Below, one piece after another: positions 54,420 to 62,765 of a stretch of 64,000 nucleotides of DNA; the stretch's first letter is position 1; each line of letters opens with the position of its first letter. Both the position numbers and the translations under genes were made by a program. The DNA comes from Prosthecobacter sp. SYSU 5D2 (GTDB lineage Bacteria; Verrucomicrobiota; Verrucomicrobiia; Verrucomicrobiales; Verrucomicrobiaceae): the NCBI RefSeq assembly GCF_039655865.1, contig NZ_JBBYXL010000003.1, positions 525,375-589,374 of the forward strand. Reading direction: 5' to 3'. Below the pieces are notes generated by a model that saw only the letters and a program-made list of their open reading frames with translations, was not told where the DNA came from and did not search any database.

Positions 54420-54890
54420 TTAAAAAAAGTCGTCTCCACCAACGGTGAAGGTGACGTTGGCGATGCGGGCTTTGGCCATGGAATTGAGCACATCAATGAT
54501 GCGCTCATAGCGGGCCTGCTCCTCAGCCTGGATGGTGACCATGACCTTGGCATTCCGATGATCCGCCTCCTGCTTCAGACGCATGAGGGTGTTGGTGAAA
54601 TTCGGCAGCACCTTGTCTCCGGGTGAATCAAACTCCTCTTCATTCAGCGTGACCACCCCTGTCTCCTCCACGGTCACCATGATCTCATCTGGCGGGGTGT
54701 TTTCATCCGCCAACGCAGGGACGCCAAGGCCCGGAAGCTGGGTTTTCAGCTCGCGCTCCACTTTCACGGCACCGGCCATGACCATGAAGAAAAGCATGAT
54801 GACGAAGACCACGTCAATCATGGGCGCGATCTGGAAGCCCATGTTGACCTGTTCCGCCTCGATGAGACGATGTTTATTATGATGGGCCAT
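54420..54890 (-). CDS. ExbD/TolR biopolymer transport protein (second copy)
   Basis: 156 residues. A short cytoplasmic N-terminus leads to the family membrane helix FQIAPMIDVVFVIMLFFMVM, in which Asp of PMID is the protonatable residue of the proton channel. The periplasmic domain of about 110 residues follows (TVEETGVVTLNEEE, then VMVTIQAEEQARYERIIDVL) and ends TFTVGGDDFF. It forms the proton-motive-force-driven motor with ExbB. It starts 3 bp after the first ExbD gene, a very tight spacing that suggests the two are made together and perhaps form mixed dimers. Confidence 0.94.
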   Translation of the reverse strand: MAHHNKHRLIEAEQVNMGFQIAPMIDVVFVIMLFFMVMAGAVKVERELKTQLPGLGVPALADENTPPDEIMVTVEETGVVTLNEEEFDSPGDKVLPNFTNTLMRLKQEADHRNAKVMVTIQAEEQARYERIIDVLNSMAKARIANVTFTVGGDDFF

Positions 54891-54893
54891 GGA

Positions 54894-55334
54894 TCAGGCG
54901 TCTTTGTTGAGGGCTGAGAAAGAGATGTCATCAATGCCGGACTGGGCGATGAGAGCCATGACCTTCTGGATCTCCACAGCGGGCACATCGCGGTCACCGC
55001 GGATGATAACCCGGTACGTGGGATTGTTGTTTTTGAGCTGGGTGAGGATGTTGACGATTTCCTCATTCTCCAGTTCACGGTTGTCGAGCTTGATGATGGA
55101 CTGCTGCTTGGCGGCAATCCAGCGGACGTTGACGGAGGCCTCAAACATGGCGTTCTTGTCCTCTTTTTTCTTGGCATCAGCTGCCACAGGCAGCTTGATG
55201 TCCTTGTCAATTTCCGCCACCTGCGCCGAGGTGATGCTCATAAAGAAAATGAGCAGCACCAGCAGCACATCAATCATCGGAGCGATTTGAAACTCCGGTT
55301 CTCCGCTTTCGGTACTACCTCCTCCTCCTGCCAT
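54894..55334 (-). CDS. ExbD/TolR biopolymer transport protein (first copy)
   Basis: 146 residues. The N-terminal Gly/Ser-rich lead (MAGGGGSTESGEPE) precedes the membrane helix FQIAPMIDVLLVLLIFFMSI with the conserved Asp. The periplasmic part (SIIKLDNRELENEEIVNILT, then VIIRGDRDVPAVEIQKVMAL) has the ExbD fold. Its N-terminal charge pattern and middle region differ from the second ExbD, so the two are diverged paralogues rather than a recent duplication. It lies 59 bp downstream of the ExbB gene. Confidence 0.94.
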   Translation of the reverse strand: MAGGGGSTESGEPEFQIAPMIDVLLVLLIFFMSITSAQVAEIDKDIKLPVAADAKKKEDKNAMFEASVNVRWIAAKQQSIIKLDNRELENEEIVNILTQLKNNNPTYRVIIRGDRDVPAVEIQKVMALIAQSGIDDISFSALNKDA

Positions 55335-55393
55335 ATGGGTATCGGTTTAAAGTGTTAAAAACATTCAGGTGTCTGGATGCCGGAAGATAAAAA

Positions 55394-56266
55394 TCAACCG
55401 ACCGCGACGGCGACAGCCTCACCATTGCCAGTGACCCAGTTAGGCACCGCAGCATAGAACTCCTCTTCACCCACATGGGCATCCTTGAGGTGCTCATAAG
55501 GCATTTTGCGGAAAAGGGAGGAAACGATTTCCTGGAGGCCGTGCATGGAGCCCTGAAGACGGTTGCGCAGGAAATAGAAGATCATGAAGGCTGGCACAGC
55601 AACGGCGAGGCCGGAGGCAGTGGCGACGAGCACCTCACCGATGGCAGCGGAAAGCTTGGACGGATCTCCCACACCGCTAGTGCCCAGGGTGGCGAAGGCG
55701 CTCATCATCCCGGTAACGGTGCCGACCAGCCCGATCATGGGCGTACACACACCGAGAACGGAGAGGTAGTTGATGCGGGTCTGGACGACGGAGTTGGTCT
55801 TGTTAAGCTCAGAGAACAGGGCGCTTTCTACAGCCTCCTGGCCCTCGCCAACAAAGCTGAGACCGACACGGGTGACATTGGCGAAGTACGAATTGTTGCT
55901 GCGGCAGAACTGGTAGGCGCCCACATAGTCACCAGCGCGGAAGAGGTCCTGCACCTGGGAGACCTGCCCAGGAGGTGCCATGCTTTTGACGTTGGTGCGC
56001 ATCCAGAGGTCCACCGTCAGCCAGACGAGGGCGATAGAGCAGAGGAGCAAGGGATACATGATCCAGCCGCCTTCATGGAAGCGGTCCATCAGGGTGTGCT
56101 CATGAATGACCGGAGCGGCGGCGGCCTCCCCGGCGGGGGCGGCATCCTGGGCGCTCATGGAGGAGACAAAAATGAAATTGCCACCGACCAGAAGCGCGCA
56201 GGCGCTAAGGCGGACAAAACCACGGAGGAGGGTCTGGAACATGGAGGGACGTGTGCGGGTGTGCAT
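55394..56266 (-). CDS. ExbB/TolQ/MotA-type proton channel protein
   Basis: 290 residues, starting at ATG 56266 or eight codons later. A signal-peptide-like N-terminal segment (LSACALLVGGNFIFVSSMSA) is followed by a membrane span (MYPLLLCSIALVWLTVDLWM) and then the two C-terminal spans of the MotA_ExbB domain: LGVCTPMIGLVGTVTGMMSA and GLAVAVPAFMIFYFLRNRLQ. The Thr/Gly-rich GTVTGMM and the conserved ATASGLAVAVP are family hallmarks. It works with the two downstream ExbD proteins to energise an envelope process from the inner membrane. The N-terminal extension before the first span is longer than in E. coli ExbB. Confidence 0.95.
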   Translation of the reverse strand: MHTRTRPSMFQTLLRGFVRLSACALLVGGNFIFVSSMSAQDAAPAGEAAAAPVIHEHTLMDRFHEGGWIMYPLLLCSIALVWLTVDLWMRTNVKSMAPPGQVSQVQDLFRAGDYVGAYQFCRSNNSYFANVTRVGLSFVGEGQEAVESALFSELNKTNSVVQTRINYLSVLGVCTPMIGLVGTVTGMMSAFATLGTSGVGDPSKLSAAIGEVLVATASGLAVAVPAFMIFYFLRNRLQGSMHGLQEIVSSLFRKMPYEHLKDAHVGEEEFYAAVPNWVTGNGEAVAVAVG

Positions 56267-56325
56267 GGGAGGCGTATCAGGTGTTGGGATTGGTTTTGAA
56301 AAGAGGGGGTGATTTGGTTGCGAAG

Positions 56326-57201
56326 TCAGCTTTTTTCAGCAGGGGCCGAAGCTTCTTCTTCCTGCTCGGGCTCGTTTTTCATGCCGTTGATGGCGGCCTT
56401 GGACTTGACCGCTGTTTCCGCAATCGCGGACCCTTTGTAGGACTCCGCAATACGGGTGAAGAGAGCCTGGGCATCTTCAAAACGTTTCATGTTCACCAGC
56501 ATCTGGCCGGCTTTGAGCTCGGCATCGGGAACGCGCTGCATCTGAGTGCCATAAAAAACCGGGATGCGGAGATAAGCCATGAGAGCCTTTTCCCACTCCT
56601 TCTTTTTGGCATGAATGTCGGCAATGATCATCCAGATGGAGGCTCCGACAGAGGAATCATCCGTATCGGAGAGGATGCTTTCAGCCTCCGCCATGATGGA
56701 GGTGTATTCGGTGGAGGTCTGGCGGTCAATGTCGAGCTGGATGATGCGCAGCGTCATCTTCTGCTCAGGAGAGAGGGGCAGGGTTCTGAGCTGGGGAAGC
56801 ATTTTGATGGTCTCCTCAAACTTGCCTGCCTGGCTGAGGGTCTCCACATACGCGAAGAACACGGGCTGGTACCAGTTGCCTTCGACCGTTTCAAACTTCT
56901 GGAAGAAATCCAGGGACTTCTTGAGCAGGGCGATGGCTTCTTCAGTTTTGGCCTGGGCCATGAGATCTTTGGCCTCCAGCAGCTCCGGCGGCTCAGGCCA
57001 GTCAAGATAGGCGATGTTCTGCCGGGGCAGCTCGGCTTTGGCGGTGTTCTCACCGATCTTGACCGTGCGGATGATTTTGTCACCATCCATGGTGAATTCG
57101 ACATCCGGGATGCGGGAGCCGTCCTTGAGAACGATAGCCTGGCCGAAAGCCGCGCCAGAGAGGGCGAGCGAGGCGAGGAATAGCAGAGAGAGGCGCAACA
57201 T
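56326..57201 (-). CDS. Secreted TPR-like protein of the Tol/TonB-like cluster
   Basis: 291 residues with a signal peptide (MLRLSLLFLASLALSGAAFG). Residues about 22-65 form a small beta segment (VLKDGSRIPDVEFTMDGDKI), then tetratricopeptide-like helix pairs: EAKDLMAQAKTEEAIALLKK, AYVETLSQAGKFEETIKMLP and AGQMLVNMKRFEDAQALFTR. It ends in an acidic tail (EPEQEEEASAPAEKS). It is probably periplasmic and a protein-binding scaffold, comparable in position to YbgF/CpoB of the Tol operon. It lies between the large TPR gene (27 bp) and ExbB (59 bp). Confidence 0.85.
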   Translation of the reverse strand: MLRLSLLFLASLALSGAAFGQAIVLKDGSRIPDVEFTMDGDKIIRTVKIGENTAKAELPRQNIAYLDWPEPPELLEAKDLMAQAKTEEAIALLKKSLDFFQKFETVEGNWYQPVFFAYVETLSQAGKFEETIKMLPQLRTLPLSPEQKMTLRIIQLDIDRQTSTEYTSIMAEAESILSDTDDSSVGASIWMIIADIHAKKKEWEKALMAYLRIPVFYGTQMQRVPDAELKAGQMLVNMKRFEDAQALFTRIAESYKGSAIAETAVKSKAAINGMKNEPEQEEEASAPAEKS

Positions 57202-57228
57202 ATAGCAAAGAGAGTGAAGGATGCGAAA

Positions 57229-60081
57229 TCAGAGTTTGGCGAGCTCCTGCTGGGCCACTTTCATTTCAGGCAGGTCTTTGAGGTCGGTGCGCTTCATCAT
57301 TTCCACCAGCACCAGCTTGGCGGCTTCCCGGTCTGCATATTCACGCGGAGGAGTGGATGTGGGGTCCGCAGGACGGTTGAGTTTCACGAAAGCCCGGGCA
57401 CACTGGAGATAGGAGTTCGCCATGATGCTCTTCCATTTTTGATGGGCGATGAAGACGCGCTGGTAGAAAGGAATGGCTGCGCCCCAATTCTGGTTGGCGA
57501 ACTCGATCTCCCCCTGCATGAAGAGTGACATGGCATGGGCTTCTCCACGCCATTCCTTGGTATTGAGAATCTGGACGTAGAGCGTCTTGGCCTCTTCAAA
57601 CTTCTTGAGCTGGAAGAGGGTCTTGGCCTTGCCCAGGGTGGCATCCAGGAGGCGGGAGCTGGCGGCATACTCCTCAATGGCCGAAGTGAAGAGTTCCATG
57701 GCCTTGTCGTATTCCCCCTTGGCATAGGCGATCTCGGCCAGGCCGACAGCAGCCCCGTCAGCATACTCGGTGTCTTTGTAAAATTCATTCAGCCGGTTGT
57801 AGCAGCCGGCCGCCTTGTCCAGATCGCCTTTGGTGCGGGCATTGTCCCCCACGGTGGCGAGGAGCATGGGGCTGAGGTCTTCCGGCTTGGCCACCTCAAT
57901 GATGATGGCGAAGAATTTTTCTGCCTGCACGGGCTCGCGCATCACTTTGGCGAGCCAGGCTTTGGCAAAAAGGATGCGCATCTGGGAGGTGCCGTTGCGG
58001 GCAGCCTCGGCCGGCTGGAGCATTTCCTCCAGCTGGGTGGAGACCTGTTCAAGCGTAAGCTCCGGCTCTGGAGCAGGAGCGCCTTCCGCCACTGGGGCCG
58101 GGCGGCGGCGCTTGGGAGCGGTGAGGGTGACGAGCTGCTGGATGAGCCCTTCCACCTGCTGGTTGGAGGGGTTGCTGATGCGGGGCTTGATGGCATTGGC
58201 CAGGAGGGTTTTGGCCTCCTCCATCTTGTCTTCCTTCACCCGGGCACGGGAGATCCAGAGCACGGCCTTGAGCTCCTGCTCCTCATTGTCTTTCTGAGTG
58301 TTGAGGTATTTCTGCCACATGTCCCCCAGCTCTTTCCACTTGCCGGTGCCGGCATAAAGGTCGGTGGCCTGGTCCATGGCATAGCTGAGGACATCGTCGG
58401 ATTTGGCCTTGTCCACACCCAGGGCAAAATTTTCCAGAGCCAGATCATACTCGCCCTTCTGGTTATACGCGTCACCCAGGAGCGTGTGCACCTGGCCGAT
58501 GTTGGGATCGTTGGGGGCGTCCTTGATGATGGCCTGGAGGTCCGCCATGGCATTGTCAACATCCCGGGACTGGAACTTGATGAAGGCCAGGCGGTAACGC
58601 GCATCCACGACGTACTGCCCTTTGGGGTTTTCCTTCATGTAGTTCTTCAACGCCTTCGTAGTGTTGACGGAATCGTTCTGGTAAAAGTAAATCAGGGCGA
58701 TGCGGTAGAGCGCATCATCCTTGTAGGCGGACTCGGGAAACTCGCTGACGAGCAGCTCAAATGTCGTGCGGGCATCGTCAAAGCGCTGCATTTCAAAAAG
58801 CACATTGCCACGCAGGAAGCGGAGGCGCTCGCGGTCGGACTTGGGAAAGCCCTCGGCTTTGTTAAAGGCATCCGCCGCGTCCTGGAGGTTGCCGTTTTCA
58901 TAGGCGAGCATGCCGTACATTTCTGAGACGGTGCCAAGGTCAGCCCCGTCCGGAAACTCATTGATATAGCGCTCACAAAGCTGGCGGGCGGACTTGACCC
59001 GCTTCAACTGGGCATTGGCAATGATCATGCCAAAGACGCAGCGATCCCGCTGGGGGAACTCCTTGAAGTCATTCACAATGACATCAAAGGCGAGGAGGGA
59101 CTCCCAGAAGCGGCCCATTTCAAAATAGCAGCGGCCCAGGCGGTAGTAGAGGGAGGCATCGTAATCGGTGCGCTGCTCGATCTCGGCAAGGAGGCCCTGG
59201 TTGATTTTCAATTTTTCCTCCAGTTCTTCCTTGGTGCCCTTGATGGGGCCTTTGCCCGGTGTTTTGAGGCTTTGCTCAATCTTGGCGATCACGTCCTGCT
59301 GCATGCGGGTGATCTCGTTTTTCCGGCGGACGAACTGGTAGGCGCCCAGGGCTTCACGGAAGCTTTTTTTCTCCAGCATCTGATCCCCGAGCTTCAGGTA
59401 GATGTTGTTCATCTGGGCGACGTTATCACCGCCGGTGGCAAAACCTTTGACCTTTTCCATGAGGGCTCCGGCTTCATCAAGCTCACCTTTGGCGACATGG
59501 AGGTCGGCGGCCATCATGGCGGCCTGAATCGCTTCGGAACTGCGGATGCCGCCTTCCAGCACGGATTTGAGGACATCGAGCGCTTCATCCACCTTGTCCT
59601 GTTTTTTTAGAGCTTCGGCGACAAACAGGCCGGCCTCCGATTTCATGTCCGGAGACTGGCTGACGACTTCTTTCAGGACAGAGATACCCTTGTCTGCATC
59701 TCCCTTGTTGATGTAGCTGCGGCCCAGGGCCATTTTGACGGCGTTGATGTATTCGCCATCGCCAAAGTTTTTGATGTATTCCTCAAGGGCCGCAATGGCC
59801 TTGTCATACTGCTCCAGATTGAAGTAGGAGGCGCCTTCGACAAACAGCACCTGGGCAAAGGGCTTGTTGTTCAGGTTGGTCTTGACCTGGTCAATCTTTT
59901 TGAGAGCTTCGGGAAATTTGGCCTCCTGGAAAAGCCGGAGGGCCTCGGCCATGAGGGCCTCGGTTTCCTGCTGGATGTTCAGGGCGCCCGCCGGGGCAGC
60001 GGGGGCCGCAGGCGGTGGAGCCTGGGCGATCACCTGAAGACCGGATGTCAGGACAAGAGCAAGGCAGAGGACATTTCGCAT
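57229..60081 (-). CDS. Large secreted tetratricopeptide-repeat protein
   Basis: 950 residues from ATG 60081, chosen because the signal peptide MRNVLCLALVLTSGLQVIAQ begins there; 60105 and 60123 are other starts. A Pro/Ala-rich linker is followed by TPR-like helix pairs over nearly the whole length, for example EALRLFQEAKFPEALKKIDQ, AALEEYIKNFGDGEYINAVK, LAFDVIVNDFKEFPQRDRCV, NVLFEMQRFDDARTTFELLV and LGDAYNQKGEYDLALENFAL. The repeats with A/G-x3-F/Y spacing match TPR_6 of YbgF/BamD-type proteins. It is probably periplasmic and the first gene of the six-gene Tol/TonB-like cluster, serving as an assembly scaffold. Confidence 0.87.
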   Translation of the reverse strand: MRNVLCLALVLTSGLQVIAQAPPPAAPAAPAGALNIQQETEALMAEALRLFQEAKFPEALKKIDQVKTNLNNKPFAQVLFVEGASYFNLEQYDKAIAALEEYIKNFGDGEYINAVKMALGRSYINKGDADKGISVLKEVVSQSPDMKSEAGLFVAEALKKQDKVDEALDVLKSVLEGGIRSSEAIQAAMMAADLHVAKGELDEAGALMEKVKGFATGGDNVAQMNNIYLKLGDQMLEKKSFREALGAYQFVRRKNEITRMQQDVIAKIEQSLKTPGKGPIKGTKEELEEKLKINQGLLAEIEQRTDYDASLYYRLGRCYFEMGRFWESLLAFDVIVNDFKEFPQRDRCVFGMIIANAQLKRVKSARQLCERYINEFPDGADLGTVSEMYGMLAYENGNLQDAADAFNKAEGFPKSDRERLRFLRGNVLFEMQRFDDARTTFELLVSEFPESAYKDDALYRIALIYFYQNDSVNTTKALKNYMKENPKGQYVVDARYRLAFIKFQSRDVDNAMADLQAIIKDAPNDPNIGQVHTLLGDAYNQKGEYDLALENFALGVDKAKSDDVLSYAMDQATDLYAGTGKWKELGDMWQKYLNTQKDNEEQELKAVLWISRARVKEDKMEEAKTLLANAIKPRISNPSNQQVEGLIQQLVTLTAPKRRRPAPVAEGAPAPEPELTLEQVSTQLEEMLQPAEAARNGTSQMRILFAKAWLAKVMREPVQAEKFFAIIIEVAKPEDLSPMLLATVGDNARTKGDLDKAAGCYNRLNEFYKDTEYADGAAVGLAEIAYAKGEYDKAMELFTSAIEEYAASSRLLDATLGKAKTLFQLKKFEEAKTLYVQILNTKEWRGEAHAMSLFMQGEIEFANQNWGAAIPFYQRVFIAHQKWKSIMANSYLQCARAFVKLNRPADPTSTPPREYADREAAKLVLVEMMKRTDLKDLPEMKVAQQELAKL

Positions 60082-60488
60082 GGCAGACGGAGACAAGTAA
60101 ATCATGGGAGGCCTGGCGGTCACAATCCAAAAACGACGGCAAAGCTCCGAAGCATAGGATCAAATAAGATCCGAAGTTGTTGAATCACATGACGATAACC
60201 GGACATTTTCGTGAAAAAGAACTCAAAATTAGCAGGAGCGTTTTTTTTGTCACGAACGAACTCTGTGACATCGAAAACAAGTGGTTGAACAGCCGCCCCC
60301 CGCTGTGGAGGCAAACTATAACGACGTTGGAGAGGCGGGGAGAATTAGATTATAAATCTGCAGGCAGGATTCTTCTCTGCCGCCCATTGAAAGAAGGAAG
60401 ACCAAAGGCAGCAGGGGCAACAAAAATCATCACACCCTCTCATTTGGGGCGCTTTGGCCCCAGGGTTTTTGGGGGCCAGTCTGCACCC
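60082..60488. other. Intergenic region between trpE and the TPR gene, with hairpin candidates
   Basis: About 400 bp without a convincing gene. TGGGGC-gctttg-GCCCCA (60445-60462) is a perfect 6-bp stem about 27 bp past the trpE stop and may be its terminator; GGCCCC at 60456 can alternatively pair with GGGGCC at 60472-60477. The rest must include the promoter of the Tol/TonB-like cluster, but no clear boxes are visible. Confidence 0.45.
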
Positions 60489-62000
60489 TCATGCCCCGAG
60501 CTGGCGGGCCCACTCGATGGCGCGCAGCATGCCAGTGGCCTTGTTCACGGTTTCCTGGTATTCGCTGGTGGGGACGGAGTCTGCAACGATGCCGGCCCCG
60601 GCCTGGACGTAGGCTTTGCCGTCTTTGAGAACGCAGGTGCGGAGGGCAATGCAGGAATCGAGGTTGCCATCGAAGCCGAAGTAACCAACGGCTCCGGCAT
60701 AGGCGCAGCGTTTGCTTTTTTCCAGCTCGTTGATGATGGCCATGGCGCGGACTTTGGGGCTGCCGCTGACGGTGCCTGCGGGAAAGGTGGCGCGCATGAC
60801 GTCGTAGGCATCCTTGTCCTGGCTGAGGCGGCCGTCCACGTTGCTGACGATGTGCATGACGTGGCTGTAACGCTCGATGATCATGAGGTCGCTGACCTTG
60901 ACGGTGCCGTATTCGGCGACGCGGCCGACGTCGTTGCGGGCGAGGTCCACCAGCATGATGTGCTCGGCGCGCTCTTTGGGGTCGTTGAGGAGTTCATCGG
61001 CCAGGGCATCGTCCTCGGCGCGGGTTTTTCCCCTCCAGCGGGTCCCGGCGATGGGGCGGATGTCAATGCGGCCATTGAGGCATTTGACATGCACCTCCGG
61101 GGAACTGCCAACGAGGGAGAAGCCCTGCGGGAACTGGAGGCAGAACATGTAGGGTGAGGGATTCACATGGCGCAGGGCGCGGTAGAGATCCATGGGGGTG
61201 CCGGTGTATTCGGTCTCGAACCTCTGGGAGGGCACGCCCTGGAAGATATCGCCCGCGCTGATGTATTCCTTCATGCTCATGACCATGGCCTCGTATTCGG
61301 CCTGGGTGGTGTTGCTGACGGGCGGGGGAAGCTGGTCATTGCTGACCGGGGCGATGGTCTGGAGGGGCTTGACGGCGAGGGGCTGGGAGAGCTTGTCCAT
61401 CAGCGTGGCAATCTGCTGCTGAGCCCAGGCATAGGCGGAATCCAGGCTGGGATGCTCGTCGGTATGGACATTGGCGACGAGGGACATCTTGCGGGTACGG
61501 TGGTCGAAGATGATGACCGTATCGGTGATCATATAGACCATTTCGGGCAGGCCCAATTCGTCCTTGGGGGGAGCGGAGAGGGTGGGCTCAAAGAAACGGA
61601 CCATGTCATAGCCGAGGTAGCCGACGGCACCGCCGTGGAAGACGGGGATGGGATGGGACTCTAGAGGCTGAAAGGGGGCCATGAGCTTTTTCAGCTCTTC
61701 AAGGGGGTCGGTCTCGGTGGTGAAGGTGCGGGTCTTGCCGCGCTCTTCGATCTCGATCTCCCGGCCACGCGCGGTGAAGATCATGCGGGGGGAGCTGCCG
61801 AGGAGGCTGTAGCGGCCGGAGTGCTGGGTCAGTTCGGCGGATTCGAGAAGGAAACCGCAGCGGCCATCGTGGATCTTTTGGAAGGCGGAGAGAGGGGTCT
61901 CGTAATCGGCCGTGAGCTCTGCGACCACCGGGACAAGATTTCCCTGCTGGGCAAGGGAGCGGAAGGTGGGGAGGTCAGGCTGAAGATGCGGGGCAGACAT
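60489..62000 (-). CDS. trpE: Anthranilate synthase component I
   Basis: Converts chorismate to anthranilate with ammonia supplied by a TrpG subunit, the first step of tryptophan synthesis. 503 residues from ATG 62000 (MSAPHLQPDLPTFRSLAQQG); the frame is open to 62027. The N-terminal part has the LLESAE element of the tryptophan feedback site. Chorismate-binding core motifs are clear: GSSPEVHVKC, RPIAGTRWRGKTRAED, LVDLARNDVGRVAEYGTV, FPAGTVSGSPKVRAMAIINE and GAVGYFGFDGNLDSCIALRT. The P-I-A-G-T-R motif argues for TrpE rather than PabB, though the two are similar. No trpG, other trp gene or leader attenuator is adjacent. Confidence 0.92.
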   Translation of the reverse strand: MSAPHLQPDLPTFRSLAQQGNLVPVVAELTADYETPLSAFQKIHDGRCGFLLESAELTQHSGRYSLLGSSPRMIFTARGREIEIEERGKTRTFTTETDPLEELKKLMAPFQPLESHPIPVFHGGAVGYLGYDMVRFFEPTLSAPPKDELGLPEMVYMITDTVIIFDHRTRKMSLVANVHTDEHPSLDSAYAWAQQQIATLMDKLSQPLAVKPLQTIAPVSNDQLPPPVSNTTQAEYEAMVMSMKEYISAGDIFQGVPSQRFETEYTGTPMDLYRALRHVNPSPYMFCLQFPQGFSLVGSSPEVHVKCLNGRIDIRPIAGTRWRGKTRAEDDALADELLNDPKERAEHIMLVDLARNDVGRVAEYGTVKVSDLMIIERYSHVMHIVSNVDGRLSQDKDAYDVMRATFPAGTVSGSPKVRAMAIINELEKSKRCAYAGAVGYFGFDGNLDSCIALRTCVLKDGKAYVQAGAGIVADSVPTSEYQETVNKATGMLRAIEWARQLGA

Positions 62001-62084
62001 GGCGGTGCGGCAAAGGGCGGGCACCATAAGGGAGGGCGGTGGGGGTGCAACTGGCTTTCCCTGGGAGAGGCGGGCGGATGATCT

Positions 62085-62269
62085 GTAGGGCGGATGTGTT
62101 TGGCGGAGAAGGGGTCGTTGCGGAGAGAGGTGGCCGCCAAACTATCCGGCTTTGGGGGGAGGTGGGGTTGAGGTGGGACTCCGCACGCCCTGGATCCAGC
62201 CGGATAGTTTTGCGCAGGATATCTTCGATGCTGGCAATCTGCCTTGGCGCAAAAACACATCCGCCCTAC
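62085..62269. repeat. Inverted-pair palindromic element, copy B (REP/BIME-like)
   Basis: Same plan as the copy at 41420. Left unit (62085-62151): GTAGGGCGGATGTGTT, stem TTTGGCGG / CCGCCAAA (62099-62106 and 62134-62141), AACTATCCGGCT. Right unit (62198-62269): AGCCGGATAGTT, stem TTTTGCGC / GCGCAAAA (62208-62215 and 62247-62254), AACACATCCGCCCTAC. A partial outer motif GGGCGGATG also lies at 62072. It ends 3 bp before the RAYT stop codon. Confidence 0.85.
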
Positions 62270-62272
62270 GGT

Positions 62273-62765
62273 CTATGAGGCTGGCGGAGCTGGAGGGTTG
62301 GCTTGGAGGATTTGAGCATTGAACCAAAGGGTGGCTTCCTGTGATTTGAGCCGGGCTTTGGAGGGATTTTTGGCGATGTATTTAACCGCACGACCATAAT
62401 GGTCGGCATCGCGAATGATCCGGTCGAAGCTTTCCGCCTGCCAAAGAGAGCCTGAACGGCCCAAGCGCCGATTCAGTTGGTCCGAACTGTGGCGTTTCCA
62501 GGCCCGTGATAAACTTTCCAGGGAGTAATTTGCCAACGGGCGACAGAGGATATGAGCATGGTTGGGCATGATCACATAGGCCAGCAATTCACTGCGGACT
62601 CTCTCGAAATAATGAAGGTTGTCGGCAAGCACCTGCCTGTTTTCAGGAACGGCAAAGAGGCATTCGCCCTGACCTTCATCAAGGATCATCTCCAGCTTGC
62701 GCATTTGAATTTGCTGGAATTCCTGCCAGGCAGCGTGCTGTTCAATCGGCAGCCGGCCATCATTT
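62273..62765 (-). pseudogene. REP-associated tyrosine transposase (RAYT), 5'-truncated
   Basis: The Y1/HUH transposase core is intact: the HUH motif in AYVIMPNHAHILCRP, then LGRSGSLWQAESFDRIIRDA and the catalytic-Tyr helix in VKYIAKNPSKARL. RAYTs normally begin about 60 residues earlier with a strand such as YFVTFRLADSLP. Here family resemblance stops near GRLPIEQHAAWQEF, and the frame then enters DNA of the IS1380-type element (open to 62992; possible ATGs at 62857 and 62872). I infer that the IS insertion removed or displaced the 5' end, so the protein is probably inactive. RAYTs mobilise REP palindromes, and copy B of the palindromic element lies 3 bp downstream. Confidence 0.75.

Noticed and set aside
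62001..62084. A tryptophan leader peptide and attenuator before trpE
   Set aside because: No short frame with adjacent Trp codons and no terminator hairpin precedes the trpE start.
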